Shown here piece after piece: positions 9,514 through 18,969 of a stretch of DNA of 64,000 nucleotides. The DNA is taken from positions 915,256 through 979,255 of the forward strand of contig NZ_JAFLNM010000002.1 in NCBI RefSeq assembly GCF_017313275.1, read 5' to 3'. The notes beneath the pieces were generated by a model, which saw nothing but the letters and a program-made list of their open reading frames with translations, searched no databases and had not been told where the DNA came from. Numbering within the stretch: position 1 is the first letter of the stretch; the number at the start of each line of letters is the position of its first letter. The translations under genes and the position numbers were made by a program. The stretch is from Flagellimonas profundi (GTDB lineage: Bacteria > Bacteroidota > Bacteroidia > Flavobacteriales > Flavobacteriaceae).

Positions 9514-11232
9514 ATGGCGTCGCATTACGAAGCACCTATTCGAAAGCCCTTAGTGGTCGGAGACAAAGGATACCACGATGTAACAGTGGACATTGCCCGT
9601 CCGGTTGAGGGAAAGGCCAATAAACAATGGTGGATTGTATTTTCCATTGCATTAGTGGCATTCCTCTGGGGTCTAGGATGTATCATTTATACCGTTTCCA
9701 CAGGTATCGGGGTTTGGGGTCTTAACCGAACCGTTAACTGGGCCTGGGATATCACCAACTTTGTATGGTGGGTAGGTATTGGTCACGCAGGTACACTGAT
9801 TTCAGCTGTACTCTTGCTTTTCCGTCAAAAATGGAGAATGGCGATCAACCGTTCTGCTGAGGCGATGACCATTTTCTCGGTAGTACAGGCAGGTTTGTTC
9901 CCAATTATTCACATGGGTCGTCCATGGTTGGGTTACTGGGTACTTCCAATCCCTAACCAATTTGGTTCTCTTTGGGTGAACTTCAACTCACCTTTGCTTT
10001 GGGACGTATTTGCGATTTCAACCTATCTATCCGTGTCATTGGTTTTCTGGTGGACAGGTCTTTTGCCTGACTTCGCCATGATCCGTGATAGGGCCGTAAA
10101 ACCTTTCCAAAAGAAAATATACAGCATTCTAAGTTTTGGATGGACAGGAAGGGCAAAGGATTGGCAACGATTTGAGGAAGTTTCTTTGGTACTGGCCGGT
10201 TTGGCTACACCTTTGGTGCTTTCTGTACACACCATCGTATCTTTTGACTTTGCTACCTCGGTAATTCCTGGATGGCACACTACCATTTTCCCACCATACT
10301 TTGTTGCTGGTGCGATTTTCTCTGGATTTGCCATGGTGAACACACTTTTGATCATTATGCGTAAGGTGTGTAGCTTGGAAGCTTATATTACTGTACAGCA
10401 TATCGAATTGATGAACATTGTAATCATGATTACTGGTTCTATCGTTGGATGTGCCTATATCACCGAGTTGTTTATTGCATGGTACTCTGGAGTTGAGTAT
10501 GAACAATATGCTTTCTTGAACAGGGCTACTGGTCCTTACTGGTGGGCATACTGGTCCATGATGACCTGTAACGTGTTCTCACCACAATTTATGTGGTTCA
10601 AGAAATTGCGTACCAGTATCATGTTCTCCTTCTTTATTTCTATCGTGGTGAACATAGGAATGTGGTTCGAGCGTTTCGTTATTATCGTTACCTCATTGCA
10701 TAGGGATTACTTGCCATCTTCTTGGACAATGTTCTCCCCAACTTTTGTTGATATCGGAATATTTGTGGGAACCATAGGATTCTTCTTCGTATTGTTCCTG
10801 TTGTATTCCAGAACATTCCCGGTAATTGCACAGGCAGAAGTGAAATCCATTTTGAAAGCTTCTGGTGAGAAATACAAAAAATTGAGGGAAGCTGGTAAAC
10901 CATTGTACGAAATGCCTGAGGCAAAAGGTGAAACCAAGGTGGAAGAGGCTCCAAAAGTCGATGCAAGTCATGAGCATGTGTCCACGTTGCTGGAAGCAAT
11001 TGGAACTTTTGATGCCGAAACGGAAACTGCTGACGATTTGAAAAAAGTCAAGGGTATTGGTCCTCAAATGGAACAGGCCCTGAACCAGATAGGTATTTAT
11101 ACGTTTGCTCAGGTGAGCAGAATGACCGAAAAAGAATACGACTTGTTGGATTCTATCACAGGTTCTTTCCCAGGAAGGGCACAACGTGATGATTGGGCAG
11201 GTCAGGCTAAAAAATTAAACGAAGAAAAATAA
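9514..11232 (+). CDS. actC: Alternative complex III subunit ActC (NrfD-like) with C-terminal helix-hairpin-helix domain
   Basis: 572 residues. Residues about 1-460 form a polytopic NrfD/PsrC-like membrane protein with roughly ten hydrophobic segments, the quinol-binding partner of ActB. After a charged linker (about 465-500) a soluble tail of about 70 residues follows, with the motif KKVKGIGPQMEQALNQIGI (about 509-527) and a terminal DDWAGQAKKL. This matches the helix-hairpin-helix tails found on several unrelated bacterial proteins (LxxIkGIGPkxexxLnxxGI...). NrfD homologues outside Bacteroidota normally end after the membrane part. Start ATG is 33 bases after actB; only 2 bases separate it from actD. 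Function of the tail is unknown. Confidence 0.93.
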   Translation: MASHYEAPIRKPLVVGDKGYHDVTVDIARPVEGKANKQWWIVFSIALVAFLWGLGCIIYTVSTGIGVWGLNRTVNWAWDITNFVWWVGIGHAGTLISAVLLLFRQKWRMAINRSAEAMTIFSVVQAGLFPIIHMGRPWLGYWVLPIPNQFGSLWVNFNSPLLWDVFAISTYLSVSLVFWWTGLLPDFAMIRDRAVKPFQKKIYSILSFGWTGRAKDWQRFEEVSLVLAGLATPLVLSVHTIVSFDFATSVIPGWHTTIFPPYFVAGAIFSGFAMVNTLLIIMRKVCSLEAYITVQHIELMNIVIMITGSIVGCAYITELFIAWYSGVEYEQYAFLNRATGPYWWAYWSMMTCNVFSPQFMWFKKLRTSIMFSFFISIVVNIGMWFERFVIIVTSLHRDYLPSSWTMFSPTFVDIGIFVGTIGFFFVLFLLYSRTFPVIAQAEVKSILKASGEKYKKLREAGKPLYEMPEAKGETKVEEAPKVDASHEHVSTLLEAIGTFDAETETADDLKKVKGIGPQMEQALNQIGIYTFAQVSRMTEKEYDLLDSITGSFPGRAQRDDWAGQAKKLNEEK

Positions 11233-11234
11233 TT

Positions 11235-11762
11235 ATGGCATCAAAAGTTATACAAGCACTTTACAACGATGACGATGTGTTGATGCATGCTGTAAAAAAG
11301 GTTAGGGCAGAGCACCACCATATTGAAGAGGTGTACACTCCGTTCCCCGTTCACGGTCTCGATAAGGCAATGGGCTTAGCGGATACCCGAATAGCTATCA
11401 CCTCCTTCCTTTATGGATGTTTGGGGTTAACGGTTGCCATAGTTATGATGAATTATATCATGATTGAGGATTGGCCACAGGATATTGGTGGTAAACCAAG
11501 TTTTAGTTATTTGGAAAATATGCCGGCCTTTGTTCCTATTATGTTCGAGCTAACGGTTTTCTTCGCAGCTCACTTGATGGTTATTACCTTCTACCTAAGA
11601 AGTAGAATGTGGCCTTTCAAGAAAGCCGAAAACCCGGATAAACGTACTACCGACGACCATTTTTTGATGGAGTTAGGTGTGCATGATAACGAAAATGAAC
11701 TTGCCGATTTGTTGTGGGAAACAGGTGCGGTAGAAGTAAAAGTTACAGAAAAGGAGTCTTAA
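11235..11762 (+). CDS. actD: Alternative complex III subunit ActD (DUF3341)
   Basis: 175 residues, with a soluble N-terminal part (motif HHIEEVYTPFPVHGLDKAMG, typical of DUF3341) and two transmembrane segments (about 55-78 and 98-122), then a cytoplasmic-like acidic C-terminus. ActD is a small membrane subunit of alternative complex III; its role is structural as far as known. It begins 2 bases after actC and ends 4 bases before actE, so translational coupling is likely. Length and hydrophobicity fit the family; no unusual features. Confidence 0.93.
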   Translation: MASKVIQALYNDDDVLMHAVKKVRAEHHHIEEVYTPFPVHGLDKAMGLADTRIAITSFLYGCLGLTVAIVMMNYIMIEDWPQDIGGKPSFSYLENMPAFVPIMFELTVFFAAHLMVITFYLRSRMWPFKKAENPDKRTTDDHFLMELGVHDNENELADLLWETGAVEVKVTEKES

Positions 11763-11766
11763 TAAT

Positions 11767-12336
11767 ATGAAACAATTAGGTAAAATAAGTGTTGTTTTGG
11801 TCTTAATGATATTCGCTGCCTCTTGCGCGGATAAGAACAGTCCAAACTACCAATTCATGCCAAACATGTACGAACCTGTAGGATATGAGGCCTATCAAGG
11901 TGTGGACAATGGGTTGTTCCCAGATGGAACGGAAGCCTTGTTGCCCCCGGAAGGGACCATAAACAGAGGATACATGCCCTATGAGTTCGAAAACACTCCG
12001 GAAGGTAAAGAATTAGCAAGAATGAACACCAGCCCTTTGGATTCGTTGAACCAAGAGGAAAACCTGGCAAAAGGAGCCGAACTTTACGGAATTTACTGTG
12101 CCATATGCCATGGTTCTAAAGGAGATGGTCAAGGGAATCTTGTGAAGAGAGAAAAAATATTGGGTGTTCCCAGCTATGACGATGCAGCTAGAAACATTAC
12201 TGTAGGAACTACCTACCACACGATTTATTATGGTTTGAACTCTATGGGGTCTTATGCCTCCCAGTTTGCCAATGAAAAAGAAATGTGGCAAGTATCCGAA
12301 TATGTGATGAAATTAAAGGAAGACCTAACAAAATAA
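11767..12336 (+). CDS. actE: Alternative complex III subunit ActE (monoheme cytochrome c lipoprotein)
   Basis: 189 residues with a lipoprotein signal (LMIFAASC, Cys about residue 20) and one heme motif CAICHG (about 115-120), followed by a Met-containing C-terminal region suitable as axial ligand (NSMGSYASQF). It is a membrane-anchored periplasmic cytochrome c that relays electrons from ActA to the oxidase. Four bases separate it from actD and 17 from actF. The N-terminal 90 residues before the heme domain include a Tyr/Pro-rich extension seen in Bacteroidota ActE proteins. Confidence 0.93.
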   Translation: MKQLGKISVVLVLMIFAASCADKNSPNYQFMPNMYEPVGYEAYQGVDNGLFPDGTEALLPPEGTINRGYMPYEFENTPEGKELARMNTSPLDSLNQEENLAKGAELYGIYCAICHGSKGDGQGNLVKREKILGVPSYDDAARNITVGTTYHTIYYGLNSMGSYASQFANEKEMWQVSEYVMKLKEDLTK

Positions 12337-12353
12337 TAGGATAAGAATAAACT

Positions 12354-13688
12354 ATGTATACCTTTTCAAACAAACTTAGAATAGGATCTTTCATAGCCAT
12401 GGGGCTTGGAGTTATTTTCTTGGCAATTGGTTTTTTGTCAGCTCCATCGACAGTGGAAGAAGCCAAGGCCATGGTGGCAGCACATGACGATGGTCATGGT
12501 GGAGGGCATGCAGAAGCGGCCGAAACTCATGGCGAAGAACAGGGTCACGGTACAGAAGCTGCGCATGGTGAAGAGCACGATGCATCCCATGACACACATT
12601 TGTTGCACCAATTACAGAATAGACCTTGGTCCGCACTTTACGTAGCCGCATTCTTTTTCTTTATGATTGCTTTGGGCGTGTTGGCATTTTATGCCGTACA
12701 ACGTGCTGCCCAAGCTGGTTGGTCCCCCTTATTGTTTAGAGTAATGGAAGGGATTACCGCTTACTTGGTCCCAGGAGGGATTATTGTATTTGTGATTTTA
12801 TTGCTGTCCACGTTGCATATGAACCATATGTTTGTTTGGATGGATGCTGAAACTGTAGCACATGACGAATTATTGCAAGGAAAAGCAGGTTATTTAAATC
12901 CAACTTTCTTTTTGATCAGGGCAGCCATATTCTTGGGCGGATGGATTTTCTATCGTCAATACTCTAGAAAATTGTCTTTGGCACAAGACGAGTCCGACGA
13001 CAACAGTAATTTTGTCAAAAACTTTAGATGGTCAGCAGCCTTCTTGGTGTTTTATTTGATTTCTGAATCCATGATGTCTTGGGATTGGATAATGAGCTTG
13101 GACCCACACTGGTTCAGTACACTATTTGGATGGTATGTATTCGCTAGCATGTTTGTTTCTGGTATTACCGTGATTGCCATGGTTACCGTATACTTGAAGT
13201 CAAAAGGATATTTGGAGCAAGTCAATGACAGCCACGTTCACGATTTGGCCAAGTTCATGTTCGGTATTAGTATATTCTGGACTTATCTGTGGTTCTCACA
13301 GTTTATGTTGATATGGTATGCCGATATTCCAGAAGAGGTAACGTATTATATAGCGCGTTTTCAAGATTATAAATTACCATTCTTTGGTATGTTGGTCATG
13401 AACTTTGTTTTCCCATTGTTGGTACTTATGAACAGTGATTATAAAAGGGTGAACTGGTTTGTTATTATGACCGGAATTGTGGTTCTTTTAGGCCACTATT
13501 TGGATATATTTAATATGGTGATGCCTGCAACGGTTGGTGATCAATGGTACATTGGCTTACCAGAGATTGGTGGTATTTTATTCTTTGGAGGTTTATTTGT
13601 GTTCTGGGTGTTTACTGCTTTGACAAAAGCCCCATTACAACCCAAAAGAAACCCATTTATTGAGGAAAGTAGACATTTTCATTATTAA
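12354..13688 (+). CDS. actF: Alternative complex III subunit ActF (NrfD-like second membrane subunit)
   Basis: 444 residues with about ten hydrophobic segments, homologous to the ActC/NrfD family. Between the first and second segments (about residues 40-85) there is a strikingly His/Glu/Gly-rich stretch (pattern HDDGHGGGHAEAAETHGEE and similar), 15 or more histidines in about 45 residues. ActF is the second integral membrane subunit that packs against ActC in alternative complex III. The His-rich loop is not needed for quinol chemistry and may bind metal; this is inference. Starts 17 bases after actE and precedes coxB by 28 bases. Confidence 0.9.
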   Translation: MYTFSNKLRIGSFIAMGLGVIFLAIGFLSAPSTVEEAKAMVAAHDDGHGGGHAEAAETHGEEQGHGTEAAHGEEHDASHDTHLLHQLQNRPWSALYVAAFFFFMIALGVLAFYAVQRAAQAGWSPLLFRVMEGITAYLVPGGIIVFVILLLSTLHMNHMFVWMDAETVAHDELLQGKAGYLNPTFFLIRAAIFLGGWIFYRQYSRKLSLAQDESDDNSNFVKNFRWSAAFLVFYLISESMMSWDWIMSLDPHWFSTLFGWYVFASMFVSGITVIAMVTVYLKSKGYLEQVNDSHVHDLAKFMFGISIFWTYLWFSQFMLIWYADIPEEVTYYIARFQDYKLPFFGMLVMNFVFPLLVLMNSDYKRVNWFVIMTGIVVLLGHYLDIFNMVMPATVGDQWYIGLPEIGGILFFGGLFVFWVFTALTKAPLQPKRNPFIEESRHFHY

Positions 13689-13716
13689 TACGATTTAAGT
13701 CTTAGATAGATAAACG

Positions 13717-14850
13717 ATGACTGCATTTTTAACATTAGCTGTTTTAGTATTAGTTGCGATTGCGATTTGGCAGATGACCAAGATTTTTGAATTGTCGCAA
13801 ACTAAAACAGAAAAGGCTGAGATAGCGAACGATTCCGACAACAAGAACAATGGTTACCTTTTATTTATGTTCTTGATCTTCATTTATGGAATCACGATTT
13901 TCAGTTTTGCGAAATATGGTAAGACCTTATTGCCGGAAGCCGCATCCGAACATGGTGGTGAATACGACCAGTTGATGTTGGTTTCCATGGGAATTATATT
14001 CTTTGTGCAAACCGTGACCCAGGCACTCTTACATTACTTCGGTTACAAGTACAGAGGCCAAAAAGGAAGAAAAGCATTGTTTTTTGCAGATAATGACAGG
14101 TTGGAATTTATCTGGACGATTATCCCTGTAATAGTATTGGCAGGTTTGATCCTTTGGGGATTGTATACTTGGACCAATATCATGGATGTCAACGAAGACG
14201 ATGACCCATTGGTGGTCGAACTTTACGCACAACAATTTAACTGGACGGCAAGATATGGTGGAGAGGATAATGTATTAGGTGATGCCAATGTTAGGTTAAT
14301 CGATATCGGCAACGCCAATGTACTTGGTTTGGATGAGTCAGACCCCAATTCTGAAGATGATATCATTGTTAAGGAATTGCATTTGCCTGTCGGTAGAAAA
14401 ATAAACTTTAAAATGAGGTCCCAAGATGTATTGCACTCCGCATACATGCCCCACTTTAGAGCCCAGATGAACTGTGTTCCTGGAATGATTACTCAGTTTT
14501 CCTTTACTCCAACAGTTACAACCGAGGAAATGCGCCTGAATCCGGATGTTGTAGATAAAGTAAAGCGGACCAATGCCCTTAGGGCCGAGTGGGCAGCAGA
14601 AGGAAGACCTAATTCGGAACCATGGGAGTTTGATTACATTTTGTTGTGCAATAAAATATGCGGAAAATCACACTATAATATGCAGATGAAGATTATAGTG
14701 GAAACCGAAGAAGAGTTCAATAAATGGCTTGCTGAACAAAAATCCTTCAAAGAAACCGTTATGATTGATGAAACGGCAGAGGAAGAGCAAGCATTCAACA
14801 CGGAAGATGGTGTTGATATTGAAGCAGAAGAAATAGCTTCGGAAGAATAA
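13717..14850 (+). CDS. coxB: Cytochrome c oxidase subunit II with extra N-terminal membrane helices
   Basis: 377 residues. The CuA centre is intact: DVLHS His (about 239) and the cluster CNKICGKSHYNM (Cys about 311 and 315, His about 319, Met about 322). Unlike the usual two-helix subunit II, four hydrophobic segments precede the cupredoxin domain (about 3-22, 45-65, 88-110, 130-150). The C-terminal 45 residues are very acidic. No heme c domain is fused, so electrons must come from ActE/ActA or another cytochrome c. Lies between actF and coxA in the same operon, in keeping with an ACIII-aa3 supercomplex, which is known from Flavobacterium johnsoniae. Confidence 0.94.
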   Translation: MTAFLTLAVLVLVAIAIWQMTKIFELSQTKTEKAEIANDSDNKNNGYLLFMFLIFIYGITIFSFAKYGKTLLPEAASEHGGEYDQLMLVSMGIIFFVQTVTQALLHYFGYKYRGQKGRKALFFADNDRLEFIWTIIPVIVLAGLILWGLYTWTNIMDVNEDDDPLVVELYAQQFNWTARYGGEDNVLGDANVRLIDIGNANVLGLDESDPNSEDDIIVKELHLPVGRKINFKMRSQDVLHSAYMPHFRAQMNCVPGMITQFSFTPTVTTEEMRLNPDVVDKVKRTNALRAEWAAEGRPNSEPWEFDYILLCNKICGKSHYNMQMKIIVETEEEFNKWLAEQKSFKETVMIDETAEEEQAFNTEDGVDIEAEEIASEE

Positions 14851-14887
14851 CAAACAATAAGAATAACGAAAAAAAATTAATTGGAAT

Positions 14888-16711
14888 ATGTCTGAAGTAG
14901 CCCATGTAAGTCACGATGATCACCACGATGATCATGGACATCACCATAAGGAAACTTTCATCACAAAATATATTTTCAGTCAGGACCATAAGATGATAGC
15001 CAAGCAATATCTGATCACTGGTCTGATTATGGGATTCATAGGTATAGCCATGTCATTGCTATTTAGAATGCAATTGGCTTGGCCGGGCGAATCCTTTGCG
15101 ATTTTTGAAACCGTATTGGGCAAGTGGGCACCAGATGGGGTAATGGATGCCGACATCTATCTGGCTTTGGTTACCATTCATGGTACCCTCATGGTTTTCT
15201 TTGTTTTAACTGCAGGACTGAGTGGTACTTTTAGTAACCTATTGATTCCATTGCAAATTGGGGCCAGGGATATGGCCTCTGGATTCTTGAACATGGTTTC
15301 TTATTGGTTGTTTTTCATTTCATCGGCCATAATGGTGAGCAGTTTGTTTGTTGAAGCAGGACCAGCGGCCGCCGGATGGACTATTTATCCACCATTGAGT
15401 GCATTGCCGATGGCGCAGCCAGGTTCTGGTTTGGGTATGACCCTTTGGTTGGTATCCATGGCCATATTTATCGCTTCTTCTTTGTTAGGGTCTTTGAACT
15501 ACATTGTTACAGTAATCAACCTTAGAACAAAAGGAATGTCCATGACACGTTTGCCATTGACCATCTGGGCGTTCTTTGTTACGGCAATTATTGGGGTAAT
15601 TTCTTTCCCGGTATTGCTTTCAGCGGCTTTGTTGTTGATCATGGATAGAAGTTTTGGAACATCATTCTTCTTATCGGATATCTTTATTCAAGGTGAAGTG
15701 CTACATTATCAAGGAGGTTCCCCAGTATTGTACGAGCACCTATTCTGGTTCTTGGGCCACCCCGAGGTATATATCGTATTGTTGCCGGCTTTGGGTATTA
15801 CATCCGAGGTAATGTCAACAAACGCAAGGAAACCGATTTTTGGATATAGGGCGATGGTGGCATCTATTCTAGCCATTGCGTTTCTATCTACAATTGTATG
15901 GGGTCACCACATGTTCGTATCCGGTATGAACCCGTTCTTGGGATCTGTATTTACCTTTACAACACTATTGATCGCCATCCCGTCAGCGGTAAAGGCATTT
16001 AACTATATCACTACACTCTGGAAAGGTAACCTGCAGCTAAACCCGGCTATGTTGTTCTCCATTGGTTTGGTATCAACATTCATTACAGGAGGTCTTACAG
16101 GAATCATTTTGGGGGATAGTACCCTGGATATCAACGTTCACGATACATACTTCGTTGTTGCGCACTTCCACTTGGTAATGGGAATTTCAGCACTTTACGG
16201 ACTTTTTGCCGGGGTTTACCACTGGTTCCCGAAAATGTTCCAAGGACGTATGATGAACAAGAACTTGGGTTATGTACACTTCTGGATAACCGCAGTCTGT
16301 GCTTACGGAGTATTCTTCCCAATGCACTTTGTGGGAATGGCAGGGGTGCCACGTCGTTACTATGAGAACACGGCGTTCCCAATGTTCGATGAGTTGACGA
16401 ACGTTCAGGTATTGATGACCGTATTTGCAATTATTGCAGGTTTGGCGCAGCTGATATTCGTTTACAACTTCATTTCAAGTATCTTCTACGGTAAAAGAGG
16501 ACCTGTAAACCCATGGGGTTCCAATACATTGGAATGGACAACTCCACAAAAGCACATGCACGGAAACTGGCCTGGAGCAATTCCACATGTTTACCGTTGG
16601 GCCTACGATTACAGTAAAACTTACGAGAATGGTGAGTATATTATTGCAGGACAGGATTTTGTTCCGCAAAACGTTCCGCTTCAAGAAAACGAAGAAGAAC
16701 TCAACCATTAA
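14888..16711 (+). CDS. coxA: Cytochrome c oxidase subunit I
   Basis: 607 residues, about 12-13 membrane helices. Catalytic signatures are present: HPEVYIVLLP (CuB His and cross-linked Tyr region), HH in WGHHMFVSGM, and HDTYFVVAHFHLV (about 417-430) holding the heme a3 and a ligands. The first 23 residues are His/Asp-rich (HDDHHDDHGHHH), similar in style to the His-rich loop of ActF. The enzyme reduces oxygen to water with proton pumping. Last gene of the act-cox operon, followed at 24 bases by a hairpin terminator. Subunits III and IV are encoded about 20 kb downstream. Confidence 0.97.
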   Translation: MSEVAHVSHDDHHDDHGHHHKETFITKYIFSQDHKMIAKQYLITGLIMGFIGIAMSLLFRMQLAWPGESFAIFETVLGKWAPDGVMDADIYLALVTIHGTLMVFFVLTAGLSGTFSNLLIPLQIGARDMASGFLNMVSYWLFFISSAIMVSSLFVEAGPAAAGWTIYPPLSALPMAQPGSGLGMTLWLVSMAIFIASSLLGSLNYIVTVINLRTKGMSMTRLPLTIWAFFVTAIIGVISFPVLLSAALLLIMDRSFGTSFFLSDIFIQGEVLHYQGGSPVLYEHLFWFLGHPEVYIVLLPALGITSEVMSTNARKPIFGYRAMVASILAIAFLSTIVWGHHMFVSGMNPFLGSVFTFTTLLIAIPSAVKAFNYITTLWKGNLQLNPAMLFSIGLVSTFITGGLTGIILGDSTLDINVHDTYFVVAHFHLVMGISALYGLFAGVYHWFPKMFQGRMMNKNLGYVHFWITAVCAYGVFFPMHFVGMAGVPRRYYENTAFPMFDELTNVQVLMTVFAIIAGLAQLIFVYNFISSIFYGKRGPVNPWGSNTLEWTTPQKHMHGNWPGAIPHVYRWAYDYSKTYENGEYIIAGQDFVPQNVPLQENEEELNH

Positions 16712-16734
16712 AAATATTTTTATATTAGTGAAAG

Positions 16735-16761
16735 AGCCCGTCCAATTGGATGGGCTTTTTT
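16735..16761 (+). terminator. Intrinsic terminator after coxA
   Basis: Stem AGCCCGTCC / GGATGGGCT (16735-16743 with 16748-16756, one G-T pair), loop AATT, followed by a T run to 16761. Ends the actA-coxA operon. Confidence 0.9.
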
Positions 16762-16829
16762 AGTTGGAATAGATTTTGAAATCAATTGTATATCTTTAAA
16801 AAGCATTTCCCCCCGCAAAAGAGAACATC

Positions 16830-17651
16830 ATGAAAAAGTTGCTTATCCTATTATTTATACTATCCCCGATAGTATCCAATGCCCAACGTAAGCCAAAAAT
16901 CAAGGGAAGCCGTATAGTAACACAGGTGAGCGAAGAACTCCCGCCTTTCAATGCAATTGTACTCAACGACGATCTCGAAATTAACCTTGATAGGTCCTTC
17001 GGCCCCGGGTATCACATTACTGCTGATGATAATTTGATAGATATCTTAAAATTTGAGGTCGAAGACGGTACTTTGGTCATTAGTTCCTACTATGATATTA
17101 CCGCCAAAAAGGAATTGGAAATTACCGTCAATTATACCGAACTTAGAGCCATTACCTTAAAAAGCGGTAGCATTACCTCTAAAAGTGTTATTGAAACCGA
17201 TGAATTGTTCGTGGATGGATTTAACAATACCAAGATGGATTTAAAGGCAAATGCTGCTGTGATGGATATCAATTTGGAAGATAACAGCAGTGGTGATTTT
17301 CATGTAGAGGTTGATTCTTTGAACATAAATTTGAATAAAAGGACCCAGGCCTATGTATACGCCCAAATAAATACAGGTTTGTTGGATTTGGATGGAAATT
17401 CCTCTTTGACCATGGAGGGGACATCGGATAGACTACAAGTCAATATGTTGGATCATGCCAAATATAAGGGTGAGGGTATGCAGGTGAGTTCATGTCAACT
17501 TCATATTACTGGAAATGCCAATGCGAGGGTATATGCATTCAACGATATCGAAATCGCTGCAACTGGAGGTGCCGGGATTTATTTATACGGTACACCCCAT
17601 ATTACCATCAAGGAATTTCTGGATACTGCACAACTTATTAAAAAGGAGTAA
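16830..17651 (+). CDS. Exported DUF2807 (head GIN domain) protein
   Basis: 273 residues with a Sec signal peptide (about 1-19, ending SNA) and a repetitive right-handed beta-structure of the DUF2807/GIN type (FNAIVLNDDLEINL near 39; short repeats of V-x-G/D-x-x-x-L). Such proteins are frequent in Bacteroidota envelopes; no enzymatic activity is known. Here the family domain fills almost the whole protein. It follows the coxA terminator and lies 63 bases before ruvB, in its own small transcription unit. An imperfect -7 element TATCTTTA (16791-16798) is upstream. Function unknown. Confidence 0.82.
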   Translation: MKKLLILLFILSPIVSNAQRKPKIKGSRIVTQVSEELPPFNAIVLNDDLEINLDRSFGPGYHITADDNLIDILKFEVEDGTLVISSYYDITAKKELEITVNYTELRAITLKSGSITSKSVIETDELFVDGFNNTKMDLKANAAVMDINLEDNSSGDFHVEVDSLNINLNKRTQAYVYAQINTGLLDLDGNSSLTMEGTSDRLQVNMLDHAKYKGEGMQVSSCQLHITGNANARVYAFNDIEIAATGGAGIYLYGTPHITIKEFLDTAQLIKKE

Positions 17652-17699
17652 TATTTGTTTGGCACCAATACTTGGTTTCCAGTAGCGGGGCTTTTCGAT

Positions 17700-17707
17700 T
17701 ATATTTG
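17700..17707 (+). promoter_or_regulatory. ruvB: -7 promoter element just upstream of ruvB
   Basis: TATATTTG matches TAnnTTTG. The ruvB ATG is at 17715, so transcription would start within about one or two bases of the start codon (near-leaderless mRNA). No well-spaced -33 TTTG is seen. Confidence 0.55.
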
Positions 17708-17714
17708 TTGAACC

Positions 17715-18737
17715 ATGAACGAAAACTTAGATCCATCAGCCGAGAATTTCTCTCCTGAAGAGCTCGATGTAGAAAGAGCCTTGCGCCCCATCAGTTTTGA
17801 CGACTTTACCGGGCAGGAACAAGTGCTGGAAAACCTGAAGGTCTTTGTGCAAGCAGCTAACTTAAGGGGGGAAGCCTTAGATCATACCCTTTTTCACGGA
17901 CCTCCAGGTTTGGGTAAAACTACCTTGGCCCATATTTTGGCCAATGAACTTGGAGTAAATATAAAAGTTACATCCGGCCCTGTACTGGATAAACCCGGGG
18001 ATTTAGCTGGATTGTTGACCAATCTGGAAGAGCGTGATGTACTTTTTATTGATGAGATACATAGGCTGAGTCCCATAGTCGAAGAGTATCTGTACTCTGC
18101 TATGGAGGACTATAAAATTGATATTATGATAGAGACGGGCCCCAATGCCCGTACCGTACAAATAAACCTAAGTCCGTTTACACTGGTAGGTGCAACCACT
18201 AGGTCCGGTCTGCTCACGGCACCCATGCGTGCCAGATTTGGTATTCAGAGTCGATTGGAATATTACCATACCGAACTATTGTCTACAATTGTGGAGCGCA
18301 GTGCAGATATTCTTCAAGTGCCCATCACCAACGATGCAGCTATAGAAATTGCTGGACGCAGTAGGGGTACGCCTAGGATATGTAATGCCCTTTTGCGCAG
18401 GGTACGGGATTTTGCACAGATCAAGGGAACTGGAAATATTGACCTTGAAATTTCTCAATTTGGACTTAAAGCCTTGAATGTGGATGCCCATGGCCTGGAC
18501 GAAATGGATAACAAAATCTTAAGCACCATTATAGATAAATTCAAAGGAGGCCCTGTGGGTATAACCACCTTGGCGACTGCCGTATCTGAAAGTGCCGAGA
18601 CCATTGAAGAGGTTTATGAACCATTCTTGATTCAGCAAGGTTTTATAATGCGCACCCCAAGGGGAAGGGAAGTAACCGAACTTGCTTACAAACATTTGGG
18701 CAGGGTAAAAGGAGGAACACAAGGAGGACTTTTCTAA
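17715..18737 (+). CDS. ruvB: Holliday junction branch-migration ATPase RuvB
   Basis: 340 residues, the usual RuvB length. Walker [10 protein letters not shown] (about 63-71), Walker B LFIDEIHR (about 112-119), sensor GATTRSGLL and arginine-finger region [13 protein letters not shown] are all visible, followed by the C-terminal winged-helix domain ([16 protein letters not shown]). RuvB hexamers drive branch migration of Holliday junctions together with RuvA, whose gene lies about 8 kb downstream at 26026; ruvA and ruvB are thus unlinked, as is common in Bacteroidota. The ATG lies eight bases after a -7 promoter element. Confidence 0.98.
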   Translation: MNENLDPSAENFSPEELDVERALRPISFDDFTGQEQVLENLKVFVQAANLRGEALDHTLFHGPPGLGKTTLAHILANELGVNIKVTSGPVLDKPGDLAGLLTNLEERDVLFIDEIHRLSPIVEEYLYSAMEDYKIDIMIETGPNARTVQINLSPFTLVGATTRSGLLTAPMRARFGIQSRLEYYHTELLSTIVERSADILQVPITNDAAIEIAGRSRGTPRICNALLRRVRDFAQIKGTGNIDLEISQFGLKALNVDAHGLDEMDNKILSTIIDKFKGGPVGITTLATAVSESAETIEEVYEPFLIQQGFIMRTPRGREVTELAYKHLGRVKGGTQGGLF

Positions 18738-18969
18738 TTCTTATAGTTCAATTTTTCTGCTTTTACCACCAAACATATATTCCAATAATTAAATACTTTT
18801 TTGTATATTGATATATTATTTTGGTTTACAGAGGGTTGTAAGTTTACGATTTTTGTGGGAAACTCATCCGCAATCATAGACTCCATAAATTCAAGATTTT
18901 ACTCCCAAATTTTACCCAAAAGGAATTTATTTCCTTTCGGAAACTTTTCTATTAATACTTATTGAAATC
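18738..18969 (+). other. AT-rich intergenic leader before the TsdA-like gene, with a small hairpin
   Basis: 232 bases without a credible gene. It holds an inverted repeat AAAGGAA / TTCCTTT (18919-18925 with 18931-18937, 5-base loop) 32 bases before the start codon of the cytochrome gene. No clear TAnnTTTG element was found, so the promoter of the cytochrome-DsrE module may be of another type. Confidence 0.35.
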
